Shown: piece by piece, positions 1 through 7,720 of the stretch | Layout of the letters: each line of letters begins with the position of its first letter | How positions within the stretch are numbered: position 1 is the stretch's first letter | Origin: an uncultured Planctomycetaceae bacterium | Lineage (GTDB): Bacteria > Planctomycetota > Planctomycetia > Pirellulales > UBA1268 | Assembly (NCBI GenBank): GCA_937926325.1 | Contig: CALAZQ010000049.1 | Span: 1 to 26,555, forward strand | Direction: 5' to 3' | Length of the DNA stretch: 26,555 nucleotides | Program-made: the position numbers and the translations under genes | Notes under the pieces: generated by a model | What the model saw: only the letters and a program-made list of their open reading frames with translations | Told to the model about the DNA's origin: nothing | Databases searched by the model: none

Positions 1-21
1 AGATGAGAGAAAACGGTCAGT

Positions 22-64
22 ATCGGCCGCTAAATGGCGGTTTAATGCCATGAAGGCGGCCGAT
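22..64 (-). terminator. Candidate terminator hairpin downstream of the TPR/alpha-CTD gene
   Basis: A perfect 9-bp inverted repeat (22-30 with 56-64, ATCGGCCGC/GCGGCCGAT) encloses a second 5-bp stem (34-38 with 47-51, ATGGC/GCCAT). It lies about 65 bp past the stop codon of the minus-strand gene. On that strand it is followed after about 8 nt by a T-rich stretch (TTTTCTCTC). The T-tract is not directly against the stem, so intrinsic termination is plausible but not certain. Positions 65-128 show nothing else recognisable. Confidence 0.4.
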
Positions 65-128
65 TTCATCCGATTCGGTCGGAGTTTTCGCGATCCCGGT
101 GGCTTTCCATCGTCCGGTCGCTGTCGGC

Positions 129-1493
129 TTATTCGCCACGGAGTTTCAGGCCGCGTTCAGCAAGGCGTTCCCGAACCTCATTCAAGCTCGTAACGCCGAA
201 GTTCTTGCACTCCATCAGGTCTTCGCCAGTCCGCCGTACCAGTTCGCCGATCGTGGTGATCCCAAGTTTGGTCGTGCATTTGCGGGCCCGCACCGAAAGA
301 TTGAGTTCTGTGACCGGCAGGCCGTGGATTTCGGTCTCCTCTTCAACCGGTTCAGTAAAGGCGGGCTGCGGTTCCGCTGCCGCCGTCGGTTCCGCAAACT
401 GGCCAAGGCTCAGTCCTTTGCCGGCCAGCATCTCCTTGATCTCAACCAGGCTGGTTTCCCCGAAGTTCTTGCTGGCCAGTACCTCGGCCTCGCTCGTGCG
501 GGCCAGATCGCCAAGCGTCTGGATGCCCATCTTGGCCAGGCAGTTGCGGCTGCGGACCGACAGTTCGAAGTCACTGACCGGCAGCGTCATGATCTGTTCC
601 AGCCGGTCGCGGTGCCTCTGCTCCTGTTCGTCGAGCAGCCGGTCGCCAGAGGCGGCCGAGTCTTTCATGAACAGCCTGGCTCGGGCCACCGCCTCGTCGC
701 GGCCGGGGGCGTCGAGCGGCAGCCCGTCGAGAATGCGGCGGTAGCACTCCTGTGCCTTTGAAAACTCGTCCCGATCCTCGTACAGCAGGCCCAGGTTGAT
801 CAACGCGCCGACCGTGGCTGGGTACCGTTGCAGCGACCGCTGGTAGCAGTCGATCGCCTCGTCGTCGTTGCCCAGCCGGTCGTGAAGCACACCGAGGCAG
901 AAGAGCGCCAGCGGCTCACCTGGGTCAGCCGCAACCGCCTTTTCCAACTGGGCGAATGCTTCTTCGACGGGGGCGGAAGATTCCACACCGACTGCGGCCC
1001 GGGCGGCAAGCAGGGCGGCGGCTTCGGCCTGATCACCGCTGGCCGCATCGAGGACGGCGGTCGCCTCGTCCAGCCGTCCCGCTGCCCGCAAGGTGTTGGC
1101 GATGGCAGCGGTGCAGGCTGCGGCCGGATAGCCGGAGGAACTGGCGGACTCGAAGGAAGCCTTGGCCTCATCGGCAGCACCGAGGGCGGATTGCGCGAGG
1201 CCGAGGGCGAACAGTGCCAGGGCCGAGCCGTCGCCTGCCTTCAGAGCAGCCACCGCTTCACTGCTACGGCCGAGCAGATAGAGCCCGACACCGAGCCTCA
1301 CCGAGGCGGCCGGGCTGCGGTCAGTCGCCGCCTGCAGTTCTTGAACCGTAAGCCGCAGTTCTCGATGAGTGGCCGGGTTCGTCCCGAGCGAATCGGCGAT
1401 TGCCCGGACATCATCCGGGCCGAACGGGCCACTGCCGGCAAGCAGTTCGCGAACATCAACCGTGGTGGGAGAAGGGGAGGCTGAGGCGTGCAT
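129..1493 (-). CDS. TPR protein with two C-terminal RNA polymerase alpha-CTD-like domains
   Basis: This is a 454-residue soluble protein without signal peptide or membrane segment. Residues about 60-265 are Ala-rich helical repeats; the clearest TPR units are at about 190-262 (LFCLGVLHDRLGNDDEAIDCY and the next unit). Residues about 304-365 and 393-454 are two tandem copies of the RNA polymerase alpha-subunit C-terminal domain, which in RpoA binds UP elements and activators. Copy 1 contains LSVRSRNCLAKMGI and copy 2 LSVRARKCTTKLGI. The Arg matching E. coli R265 is kept in both; the Asn matching N268 is kept in copy 1 and is Lys in copy 2; the Lys matching K298 is absent in both. It is not RpoA, because the assembly domain is missing. 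Recruiting polymerase or binding A/T-rich DNA is inference. The start is ATG at 1493, with a weak AAAGG upstream. The tRNA lies 97 bp upstream on the same strand. Confidence 0.85.
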   Translation of the reverse strand: MHASASPSPTTVDVRELLAGSGPFGPDDVRAIADSLGTNPATHRELRLTVQELQAATDRSPAASVRLGVGLYLLGRSSEAVAALKAGDGSALALFALGLAQSALGAADEAKASFESASSSGYPAAACTAAIANTLRAAGRLDEATAVLDAASGDQAEAAALLAARAAVGVESSAPVEEAFAQLEKAVAADPGEPLALFCLGVLHDRLGNDDEAIDCYQRSLQRYPATVGALINLGLLYEDRDEFSKAQECYRRILDGLPLDAPGRDEAVARARLFMKDSAASGDRLLDEQEQRHRDRLEQIMTLPVSDFELSVRSRNCLAKMGIQTLGDLARTSEAEVLASKNFGETSLVEIKEMLAGKGLSLGQFAEPTAAAEPQPAFTEPVEEETEIHGLPVTELNLSVRARKCTTKLGITTIGELVRRTGEDLMECKNFGVTSLNEVRERLAERGLKLRGE

Positions 1494-1589
1494 CTGGTTC
1501 GATTACCTTTCGACGGTGGGCCACCACTGGCGGCAGTGGAAAACCAAGCCTGATTCCGAACACAAACAGCGGTCCGAGACCAGCGGGGA

Positions 1590-1663
1590 AGCCAGCGGTG
1601 GGAATCGAACCCACAACCCCCGCATTACGAATGCGGTGCTCTGCCAATTGAAGCTACGCTGGC
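1590..1663 (-). tRNA. tRNA-Thr (anticodon CGU)
   Basis: Read on the minus strand, the sequence folds into a complete cloverleaf. It has a 7-bp acceptor stem (GCCAGCG/CGCTGGC) and a D arm (GCTT/GAGC, 9-nt loop). The 5-bp anticodon stem (CCGCA/TGCGG) carries the loop TTCGTAA, so the anticodon is CGT and reads ACG threonine codons. A 5-nt variable region and a GTGGG/CCCAC T arm with loop TTCGATT complete it. The discriminator is U at 1590. CCA is not encoded. Confidence 0.96.
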
Positions 1664-1705
1664 GGTCGGACACGAGGGGGAGGGACCGCCACGGCCGGAC
1701 TCCGC

Positions 1706-1735
1706 AGCGTAGCGCAGAGCCGTTGGCATCGTCAA
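1706..1735 (-). promoter_or_regulatory. Sigma-70-like promoter for tRNA-Thr
   Basis: On the minus strand TTGACG (1735-1730) is followed after 18 nt by TACGCT (1711-1706), about 43 nt before the mature tRNA 5' end. The -35 box matches the consensus at 5 of 6 positions; the -10 box is weaker. Position and spacing fit a tRNA promoter. Confidence 0.55.
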
Positions 1736-1781
1736 GGGGCTGCCGGCCCGATTCTGCCGGGCAACGCCGCGGTTCGCGCAC

Positions 1782-1885
1782 AAAAAAAGTGGGGTCTCGA
1801 CCCGGTAGGAGCGTCCTACCTGTGGCCGAGCGGATCAGGGGCAAGGCGACCGCTCGACCGAAAGAAGTCGAAGACCCCACTTTTT
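1782..1885. repeat. 104-bp structured inverted-repeat element (MITE/REP-like)
   Basis: The outer arms are a perfect 14-bp inverted repeat (1784-1797 with 1872-1885, AAAAAGTGGGGTCT/AGACCCCACTTTTT). They are extended by CGAC/GTCG (1798-1801 with 1867-1870) after one bulged base. Inside are two further perfect hairpins: GGTAGGA-GCG-TCCTACC at 1804-1820, and CGAGCGG/CCGCTCG at 1827-1833 with 1850-1856. The whole can fold as a three-way junction. There is no ORF of its own and no clear target-site duplication. It could be a non-autonomous mobile element, a bidirectional terminator, or both. Only one copy is present in this window. Confidence 0.55.
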
Positions 1886-2201
1886 CATGGTGTGGGTGAC
1901 AGGGACCGGAACTCCCTGTCGAAGAATCAGGAGATGCACTCGCCGTGCCAAATTGTCGCCTCGAGAAAAAAAGACCGGCCGCGGCGAGAAAAAACGGTGC
2001 TTTTCAAGCGGAAATGTCGAAAGTTCAGGATTGAGCCTAGGGGTGGTCCCTCAGGCGTCCCGTCGCAAAATGAAAAATCGCAGTGCGCTGCGGCGATTCC
2101 GCTGCGGCAAAATGCTGCGGTCGCGGCAAAATGCTGCGACCCCGCCGGGGCCCCTGTATGCCAGTTCAATCTCCCGCACGCCTCTTTGGAAACGCTCTGC
2201 C
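1886..2201. other. Intergenic spacer upstream of kdsA with short repeats
   Basis: No convincing gene is present; the long frame that reads through here into kdsA lacks family similarity before position 2202. It contains a 16-bp direct repeat GCGGCAAAATGCTGCG at 2104-2119 and 2123-2138 (19-bp period). A third GCAAAATG core is at 2065-2072. A hairpin lies at 2076-2098 (AATCGCAG-TGCG-CTG, then GCGATT after a 2-nt bulge). A/G-rich runs occur near 1962-1995. These could be kdsA regulatory sites, but no -35/-10 pair stands out. Confidence 0.4.
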
Positions 2202-3029
2202 ATGAATCCACACCTTCCGGCCCAGATCGGTGACCATCGTTGCGGCCCGGGCCAGCCACTGCTGCTGATTGCCGGGCCGTGCGTCATTGAAACCGCCGAT
2301 CTCTGTCTGCGAATTGCCCAGCGGCTGGCGGAGATCGGCCGTGACCTTGGGGTGCAGGTTGTCTTCAAGGCGTCTTTCGACAAGGCGAACCGCACCGCCG
2401 CCGCTTCGTTCCGGGGGCCCGGCATCGATGAGGGCCTGGCAGTTCTTGAGCGGGTGCGCGAAGCGACCGGCCTGCCGGTCACCACCGACATTCACCTGCC
2501 CGAGCAGGCCGCCCCGGTGGGCAGCGTCTGCGAACTGCTGCAGATTCCGGCCTTTCTCTGTCGGCAGACCGACCTGCTGCTGGCGGCCGCCGAAACCGGT
2601 CGGGCGGTCAATGTGAAGAAGGGCCAATTCATGGCCCCGGGGGACATGCGGCATGCCGTTGCCAAGCTGCTGGCCGGCGGCTGCCGCAACATGATGCTCT
2701 GTGAACGCGGCACCTTCTTCGGCTATGGGCGGCTGGTGAACGACTTCGGTGGGCTGATCACCATGCGGTCCCTGGGGGTGCCGGTGATCTTTGACGCCAC
2801 CCATTCCGTCCAGCAGCCGGCCAGCCAGGGGAATGCGACCGGTGGTGACCGGTCGCTGGTCGAACCGCTCGCGCGGGCAGCGGCTGCCGTCGGAATCGAC
2901 GGTGTCTTCTTTGAGACCCATCCAGATCCAAGCAGCAGCCCGAGTGACGGTCCGAATATGGTACCGTTAGATGAATTGCGGGGCGTGGTTGAACGTGTGC
3001 TGCGCATCCACCAACTGCATGCCGCCTGA
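2202..3029 (+). CDS. kdsA: 3-deoxy-8-phosphooctulonate (KDO-8-P) synthase, metal-dependent class
   Basis: KdsA condenses phosphoenolpyruvate with arabinose 5-phosphate to KDO-8-phosphate in the cytoplasm, the committed step toward the KDO of lipopolysaccharide (EC 2.5.1.55). The 275-residue product matches the family along its length: IAGPCVIE (23-30), [10 protein letters not shown] (55-64), TTDIH (94-98), [13 protein letters not shown] (114-126), NVKKGQF (137-143), DATHSVQ (198-204) and FETHP (237-241). The residue that is Asn26 in the metal-independent E. coli enzyme is Cys27 here; with His201, Glu238 and Asp249 it forms the metal-ligand set of the metal-dependent class. ATG 2202 is chosen because family similarity begins just after it, although the frame is open further upstream. 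The stop is 14 bp from the next gene, suggesting co-transcription. Confidence 0.95.
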   Translation: MNPHLPAQIGDHRCGPGQPLLLIAGPCVIETADLCLRIAQRLAEIGRDLGVQVVFKASFDKANRTAAASFRGPGIDEGLAVLERVREATGLPVTTDIHLPEQAAPVGSVCELLQIPAFLCRQTDLLLAAAETGRAVNVKKGQFMAPGDMRHAVAKLLAGGCRNMMLCERGTFFGYGRLVNDFGGLITMRSLGVPVIFDATHSVQQPASQGNATGGDRSLVEPLARAAAAVGIDGVFFETHPDPSSSPSDGPNMVPLDELRGVVERVLRIHQLHAA

Positions 3030-3043
3030 GGGGTGAAACCGGG

Positions 3044-4684
3044 ATGGAAACGCGAAAGGCTTGCCGCGAGTTGTGGTGGGCAGGGGGCTTGCTCGGCCTG
3101 CTGCTGCTCACCGGCTGCCAGCAACAGCCACCAGCTCCGCCAGCTGAAGTCAGAATTGTGCCGCAGATTTCCCGCGAGGTTCGCGGCAAACTGCTCGACG
3201 GCGCGATGGCCGTCCTCGGCCGGCTTGAGCAGTATGACGAGGCCTCGGCGTCGGCCCAGGTCTTTGATCGGCTCAATCAGTGGATCCATGCGGACCCCGT
3301 CGGCGATGAGGCCGCCAGCGCTGACTGGCGGGTCGATCCGCTGGTTGACGCGCTTCCTGCCGATCTCCGGGAGCTCTGCGGCACCGATCAGCTCAGCAGT
3401 GCCGTATTCGACGCAGCCCGCGATGTCACTGCCCTGCGAGACTCCCGCTGGCTGGCCGACATCGCCAAGACGGCTCGCGGTGAGGCCCTCGACGACCTCG
3501 ATATTGCGGTCGCCCTGTTTCGCTGGACCGTGCGGTCGCTGGCGATTGCAAGCGATCCGCCGCTCGCCGCCGACGCAAGCAGCGGGGGGCAGCGGTGGTT
3601 CGAGCGGGGCGAAATTCTGTTGGCCGGCCGCGGCAGCCCCGCACAGCGGAGCTGGATCTTTCTGGAATTGCTGCGGCAGGCAGGCCTGAAAGGGGTGATG
3701 CTGGCAACGGCTGACGCGGCCGGTGACCTGCGGCCTTGGATTCCCGCGGTCATCTCCGGTGGCGAGGCCTATCTGTTCGAGCCGACCTACGGGCTGCCGA
3801 TTCCCCGGGCCGATGGCAGCGGTGTGGCCACTGCCCGCGAGGCGGCGGCCGATCCGGCGGTGCTCGATCAGCTTGATGTCGATGGTCGGGACTATCCGCT
3901 CGCTGCCAGTGACATGCTCGATCTGGCCGTGCTGGTCTGCGCCGACCCCGAGTCACTCTCCCGCCGCATGGCCTTGGTTGAGCGGAGTCTGCTCGGCGGC
4001 TCGGCGGTTCGGCTGGCCGTCGATGCGACGGCGGTGGCGGCGGCCGCTGCCGCTGCCCTGCCCCGCGAGACAGGAGAACCGCGGCGGGCCCTCTGGTCTT
4101 TTCCCTTCGAGGTTCGGCGACGGCGGCTGGCGACGAGCCCGAAGATTGCCCGGGCGATCGCCCGGGAGTTGGGGGTGATGACCGTCGCCTTCGAGCGGGG
4201 GGCCGCTGGGCCTGACCGCCGGGCAGGCGGCCGCGTCATCCGGCCGCTCTACGCCGGCCGGCTGCGGGAGTTTCGCGGCGAATTTGCCGGACCAGAGGGG
4301 GCAAAGAAAGCCTATTTGATGGCCCGGCCGACAACCAGCACCATCACCGAGCTGGTGCAGCGGATGCCCGAATCGCAGCGGGAGCCCGTCCGGCGGCTCT
4401 ACGAGCAGATGAAGGAAGACGCCACCTACTGGCTGGGCCTGGTGACCCTGGCCGAACGAGATTACGAGACCGCCAGTGACTATCTCGGCCGCATGACGCT
4501 TGAGGCCGCCCCCGACGGCCGCTGGGCGGCTGCCGCCCGGCTCAATCTGGCCGAGGCCAAACTGGCCCTGGGTGAGACCGAGCAGGCGGTCGCACTGCTG
4601 CGGGACGACCGGTCGCCGCAGCGATTCGGCAGCCGGATGCGGGCCCGCGACCTGGAGGCTGCGGCCGCCGCCACGGCGGAATGA
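3044..4684 (+). CDS. Lipoprotein with degenerate transglutaminase-like core and TPR-like C-terminus
   Basis: This is a 546-residue predicted lipoprotein. Residues 1-24 form a signal peptide ending in LTGC, with Cys25 as the lipidated residue, so it is expected in an outer or inner membrane facing the periplasm. Residues about 149-250 resemble a transglutaminase/protease core: a DDLDIAVALFRW helix, then GSPAQRSWIFLELLRQAGL (197-215), then RPWIPAVISGGEAYLFEPTYG (230-250). By alignment of these motifs the catalytic Cys position is Ser/Pro (198-199), the His position is Arg and the Asp position is Glu, so peptide-cleaving or cross-linking activity is unlikely. Residues about 430-530 are Ala/Leu-rich helices of TPR type (YWLGLVTLAERDYETASDYL). 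ATG 3044 follows GAGGGG by about 10 nt. A scaffold or peptidoglycan-associated role is only a guess. Confidence 0.75.
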   Translation: METRKACRELWWAGGLLGLLLLTGCQQQPPAPPAEVRIVPQISREVRGKLLDGAMAVLGRLEQYDEASASAQVFDRLNQWIHADPVGDEAASADWRVDPLVDALPADLRELCGTDQLSSAVFDAARDVTALRDSRWLADIAKTARGEALDDLDIAVALFRWTVRSLAIASDPPLAADASSGGQRWFERGEILLAGRGSPAQRSWIFLELLRQAGLKGVMLATADAAGDLRPWIPAVISGGEAYLFEPTYGLPIPRADGSGVATAREAAADPAVLDQLDVDGRDYPLAASDMLDLAVLVCADPESLSRRMALVERSLLGGSAVRLAVDATAVAAAAAAALPRETGEPRRALWSFPFEVRRRRLATSPKIARAIARELGVMTVAFERGAAGPDRRAGGRVIRPLYAGRLREFRGEFAGPEGAKKAYLMARPTTSTITELVQRMPESQREPVRRLYEQMKEDATYWLGLVTLAERDYETASDYLGRMTLEAAPDGRWAAAARLNLAEAKLALGETEQAVALLRDDRSPQRFGSRMRARDLEAAAAATAE

Positions 4685-4698
4685 GTCGCTGATGCCAA

Positions 4699-4727
4699 TT
4701 GCCGTCGGGGCCGGCGGTCGGTACGAT
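4699..4727 (+). promoter_or_regulatory. Candidate promoter for the rpmE-prfA-prmC cluster
   Basis: TTGCCG (4699-4704) and TACGAT (4722-4727) are separated by exactly 17 bp, about 107 bp before the rpmE start. Each box matches the sigma-70 consensus at 4 of 6 positions. The -10 region reads GGTACGAT; the same octamer recurs at 11868-11875 upstream of the oxidoreductase gene. Confidence 0.5.
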
Positions 4728-4833
4728 CTAAGGCTTCGCCGATTGCAGACGACCGGCTGACCGCCGCAGCGGTTGGGCCACACCGGCAGCGGCGGCCCCC
4801 GATCACCCATCACCAGGCAGGACGAGCAGGACG

Positions 4834-5094
4834 ATGAAAGAAGGCATTCACCCGAAATACATCGACGCGGTTGTGAAGTGCGGCTGTGGCAACAGCTTCA
4901 CCACCCGGAGCACGGTGCCGGAGATCAAGCTCGACATCTGCAACATGTGCCATCCGTTCTTTACCGGCAAGCTGAAGTTTGTTGACACGGCGGGCCGGAT
5001 CGAGAAGTTCAAGTCCAAGTTTGGATCGAGTGGCTACGCGAGCCTCAAAAAAGGCAAGAAGGCAGCCGCTCCGGCTGAGGCTCCTGCGGGCTGA
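4834..5094 (+). CDS. rpmE: 50S ribosomal protein L31 (zinc-binding type)
   Basis: This 86-residue protein of the large ribosomal subunit starts MKEGIHPKY. It carries the zinc-ribbon cysteines of the C+ class of L31: Cys16 and Cys18 in KCGCGNSF, then Cys36 and Cys39 in [13 protein letters not shown]. It has a basic, Lys/Ala-rich C-terminal tail of about 25 residues. The zinc-containing form is usually the one made when zinc is sufficient. A zinc-free paralogue may exist elsewhere and is not seen here. It is followed by prfA and prmC, an arrangement common in bacteria. The ribosome-binding site is weak (AGGACG just before ATG). Confidence 0.96.
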   Translation: MKEGIHPKYIDAVVKCGCGNSFTTRSTVPEIKLDICNMCHPFFTGKLKFVDTAGRIEKFKSKFGSSGYASLKKGKKAAAPAEAPAG

Positions 5095-5243
5095 AGCCGG
5101 CGGTGCGGGAGCGGTAGACAGCTGGTTGGTGCGGCGGTCGCTGGCCATTCTGCCCGGCTGGGCTGCCAGCCAGACCCAACGCGATTGCCGGGGCGACCGA
5201 CAACACAACAGCGGCGAAGGATCGCGCTGCCACCGGAGAGGTG
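5095..5243 (+). other. rpmE-prfA spacer with a compact hairpin
   Basis: The 149-bp spacer contains a 6-bp stem with a tetraloop at 5156-5171 (GGCTGG-GCTG-CCAGCC). No T-tract follows, so it is not a standard intrinsic terminator. It could act as a processing or attenuation structure between rpmE and prfA. Nothing else is recognised. Confidence 0.3.
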
Positions 5244-6311
5244 ATGCGGGAAGAACTCGACAGCAAACTGGCCCGGTTTGAGGAACTCGAGCAGCAGCTT
5301 GCCGACCCGGCTGTGCAGGCCGATTCACAGCGGATGTCAGCGGTGGCCCGAGAGCACGGCAGCCTGGCCCGGCTGGCCCGGCGGTACCGCGACTTTCTGG
5401 CGGTCGAACGGGAGATTGCCGAGCATGCCGAGATGGCCGCCGGTGACGACGCCGACCTGCAGGAGCTCGCCGAGGCCGAACTGCCCGACCTCCGCCGCCG
5501 TCGGGATGCGGAGTGGGATGCCCTGCTCGATGCCTGCCTGGAAGATCCCGATGCCGATCGCTCGCGGTGCATCATGGAGCTTCGTGCCGGCACCGGGGGT
5601 GACGAGGCGGCCCTGTTTGTCCGCGACCTGTTTGAGATGTATCGCCGCTATGCGGCCGAGGTTGGCTGGGACATCGAGGTGATGGACGCCAACCCGACGG
5701 AACTGGGCGGCTTCAAAGAGTTGGTGATCGCGGTTTCCGGGGGTGATGTCTTTCGCCGGCTGCAGTACGAGAGCGGCGGGCATCGGGTGCAGCGGGTGCC
5801 TGACACCGAGGCCAAGGGGCGGGTGCACACCTCGGCGGCCACGGTGGCGGTGCTGCCTGAGCCGGAAGACGTCGAGGTCACCATCTCGCCTGATGAGTAC
5901 CGCAAGGATCTGTTCTGTGCCAGCGGTCCCGGCGGGCAGCATGTCAACAAGACGACCTCGGCCGTCCGGCTGACCCACCTCGAGACCGGCATCGTTGTGC
6001 AGTGCCAGGATGAAAAAAGCCAGCATAAGAACCTGGCCAAGGCCCTGCGGGTGCTCAAGACCCGGCTCTATGAGCGGCAGCGGCAGATCGAGCACGACAA
6101 GCGGGCCAGCGAGCGGCGGGGGCTGGTCGGCTCGGGTGACCGCAGCCAGCGAATCCGCACCTACAACTTTCCCCAGAATCGGCTCAGCGACCATCGCATC
6201 AACCAGAACTTCAACCTCGATCAGATTCTGGCCGGCCGGCTCAACCTCGTGCTCGATGCCCTCGAGGAACGGGTGCGGCAGGAACGGCGGGGCGGACTTG
6301 TCGCTGGCTGA
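5244..6311 (+). CDS. prfA: Peptide chain release factor 1
   Basis: RF1 recognises UAA and UAG in the ribosomal A site and triggers hydrolysis of peptidyl-tRNA. The 355-residue product has the usual length and order. Residues about 1-100 form an N-terminal helical domain. Next come [15 protein letters not shown], the codon-recognition loop PDT (186-188, the P-x-T motif of RF1 rather than SPF of RF2), and the universally conserved GGQ (230-232 in [11 protein letters not shown]), whose Gln is the target of PrmC methylation. The C-terminal block [16 protein letters not shown] is typical. ATG 5244 is preferred; an in-frame GTG at 5241 is an alternative. A GGAGAGG sequence sits directly upstream. 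It lies 50 bp before prmC. Confidence 0.97.
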   Translation: MREELDSKLARFEELEQQLADPAVQADSQRMSAVAREHGSLARLARRYRDFLAVEREIAEHAEMAAGDDADLQELAEAELPDLRRRRDAEWDALLDACLEDPDADRSRCIMELRAGTGGDEAALFVRDLFEMYRRYAAEVGWDIEVMDANPTELGGFKELVIAVSGGDVFRRLQYESGGHRVQRVPDTEAKGRVHTSAATVAVLPEPEDVEVTISPDEYRKDLFCASGPGGQHVNKTTSAVRLTHLETGIVVQCQDEKSQHKNLAKALRVLKTRLYERQRQIEHDKRASERRGLVGSGDRSQRIRTYNFPQNRLSDHRINQNFNLDQILAGRLNLVLDALEERVRQERRGGLVAG

Positions 6312-6361
6312 CCCCTTCGCCCCCGGCCCGTAGCGGCGGTCGTCAGAAAGGTCTCGCACCG

Positions 6362-7288
6362 ATGGCAGATGCCCCCTCCCCTGCTTCACCCGCCGCCGAT
6401 CAGCCCGAGGTCTGGACGGTCGGCCGGCTGTTGACCTGGACCACCGATTGGCTGGCTGGCCGCGGCAGCGAATCACCGCGGCTCGATGCCGAGGTGCTCC
6501 TGGCCGCGGTGCGAGGCTGCCCACGAATCCTGCTCTACACCGCCTTTGATGAGCCGGTTGATGATGAGCAGCGGAGCCGGTTCCGTGAGCTGGTGCGGCG
6601 TCGGGGTGGCGGTGAGCCGGTGGCCTATCTTGTCGGCAGTCGGGAATTTTTCTCACTCTCGTTTGCGGTGACGCCGGCGACACTGATCCCGCGGCCCGAG
6701 ACCGAAGGCCTGGTGATTCGCGTGCTCGATCTCTGGAAGCAGCGGGGGGCGGTGGCGGGGCCTCGCATCGTTGATGTCGGCACCGGCTCCGGGGCGATCG
6801 GCGTGACCCTGGCGACGCGGCTGCCGGGGGCGACGGTGCTGGCAACCGACCGATCAGAGGCAGCGGTGGCGGTGGCTACCGCCAATGCCCAGCGGCACGG
6901 CGTGGCGGACCGGGTTGAATTGGCCGTGGGCGATCTGCTTGACCATCCGGCGGCGGCCGGCCCCTGGGACTTCATCGTCAGCAACCCGCCCTATGTCCGC
7001 GAGGATGAGTTCGAGGGTCTGCCGCCCGACGTGCGGCTGCATGAACCGCGGGAGGCCCTTGTGGCCGGGCCGACCGGCTGTGAGCTGATTGCCCGGCTGC
7101 TGCCCCAGGCTGCCGAGCGGCTGGCCCCGGGGGGCTGGCTGCTAATCGAGGTCGGACCGGCCACTGCGGCGATGGCCGAGCAGCTGGTGGCTGAGACCGC
7201 CGGCCTGATTGCCGAACCGACACTGCCCGACGCCGCCGGCCTGCCCCGCATCATCCAGGCCCGCCGGGCGAAGGCGGCTGGCGACTGA
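6362..7288 (+). CDS. prmC: Release factor glutamine methyltransferase PrmC (HemK)
   Basis: This S-adenosylmethionine-dependent enzyme N5-methylates the Gln of the GGQ motif in release factors. The 308-residue protein has the PrmC N-terminal helical domain (LDAEVLLAAV, and PVAYLVGSREFFSL near 86-100). A class I methyltransferase domain follows, with motif I DVGTGSG (138-144) and the signature NPPY (208-211, preceded by VS). IPRPETE at 109-115 is also characteristic. The first about 15 residues are a Pro/Ala-rich extension. Its position right after its substrate gene prfA supports the call. The ribosome-binding site is a weak AAAGG about 11 nt upstream. Confidence 0.95.
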   Translation: MADAPSPASPAADQPEVWTVGRLLTWTTDWLAGRGSESPRLDAEVLLAAVRGCPRILLYTAFDEPVDDEQRSRFRELVRRRGGGEPVAYLVGSREFFSLSFAVTPATLIPRPETEGLVIRVLDLWKQRGAVAGPRIVDVGTGSGAIGVTLATRLPGATVLATDRSEAAVAVATANAQRHGVADRVELAVGDLLDHPAAAGPWDFIVSNPPYVREDEFEGLPPDVRLHEPREALVAGPTGCELIARLLPQAAERLAPGGWLLIEVGPATAAMAEQLVAETAGLIAEPTLPDAAGLPRIIQARRAKAAGD

Positions 7289-7720
7289 AGAGGCTGATCA
7301 CATCGCTCCGCGGGCTGTGATGCAAACGAGCGACCGGCGTCTCAGAGATTCGGGCTGAGCATCTGGTCGGCCCCGACTCGATGGTGGTCGTCCGCAAGCC
7401 CTGAGATGTTCAAGTTTTTCTCAGCCTGTGTTCTTCTGCTGCCGGGTTTGCCAACGGCGGCCGACTGTCCCGTGGCAGCCGTACGCTGGCGCCGTTGAGC
7501 CAAACGTCGGTGACCAGACGGACCGACCGTTGCGAAGCCGCCGTTGACCGTCGTATCCTTGCGGCCGCGGTGAAAACCATCCTGCGAGAAGAACGCCCTT
7601 CAGACCGATGGGGTAGCGAGAACACCAGACTGACCGTGATTGCGGACAGAGAAGGCCACATCATCACGAGTGAGCGACGGTGCAGCCAGTTTGTCGGAGC
7701 CTCGCTTTCAGGAACAGGAC
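7289..7720. other. 432-bp intergenic region before the HEPN/MNT pair
   Basis: No convincing gene was found; short open frames here (for example 7495-7728 plus, 7410-7667 minus) match nothing recognised and overlap each other. Two imperfect hairpins are visible: ATCACA/TGTGAT at 7297-7302 with 7316-7321, just after the prmC stop, and CTGAGA/TCTCAG at 7401-7406 with 7419-7424. Neither has a flanking T-tract in the expected place. The region may hold the toxin-antitoxin promoter, but no clear -35/-10 pair was seen. Its base texture is less G/C-biased than prmC. Confidence 0.35.

Noticed and set aside
99..1484. Plus-strand open frames of about 220 residues (99-761 and 828-1484)
   Set aside because: They lie antisense to the TPR/alpha-CTD gene, which has clear domain similarity; the translations look like nothing and arise from GC-rich composition.
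1887..2201. N-terminal extension of the kdsA frame
   Set aside because: Low-quality basic sequence without family similarity; KdsA starts naturally at 2202.
5337..6845. 502-residue minus-strand frame
   Set aside because: Antisense to prfA and prmC, both unmistakable; an artefact of high GC content.
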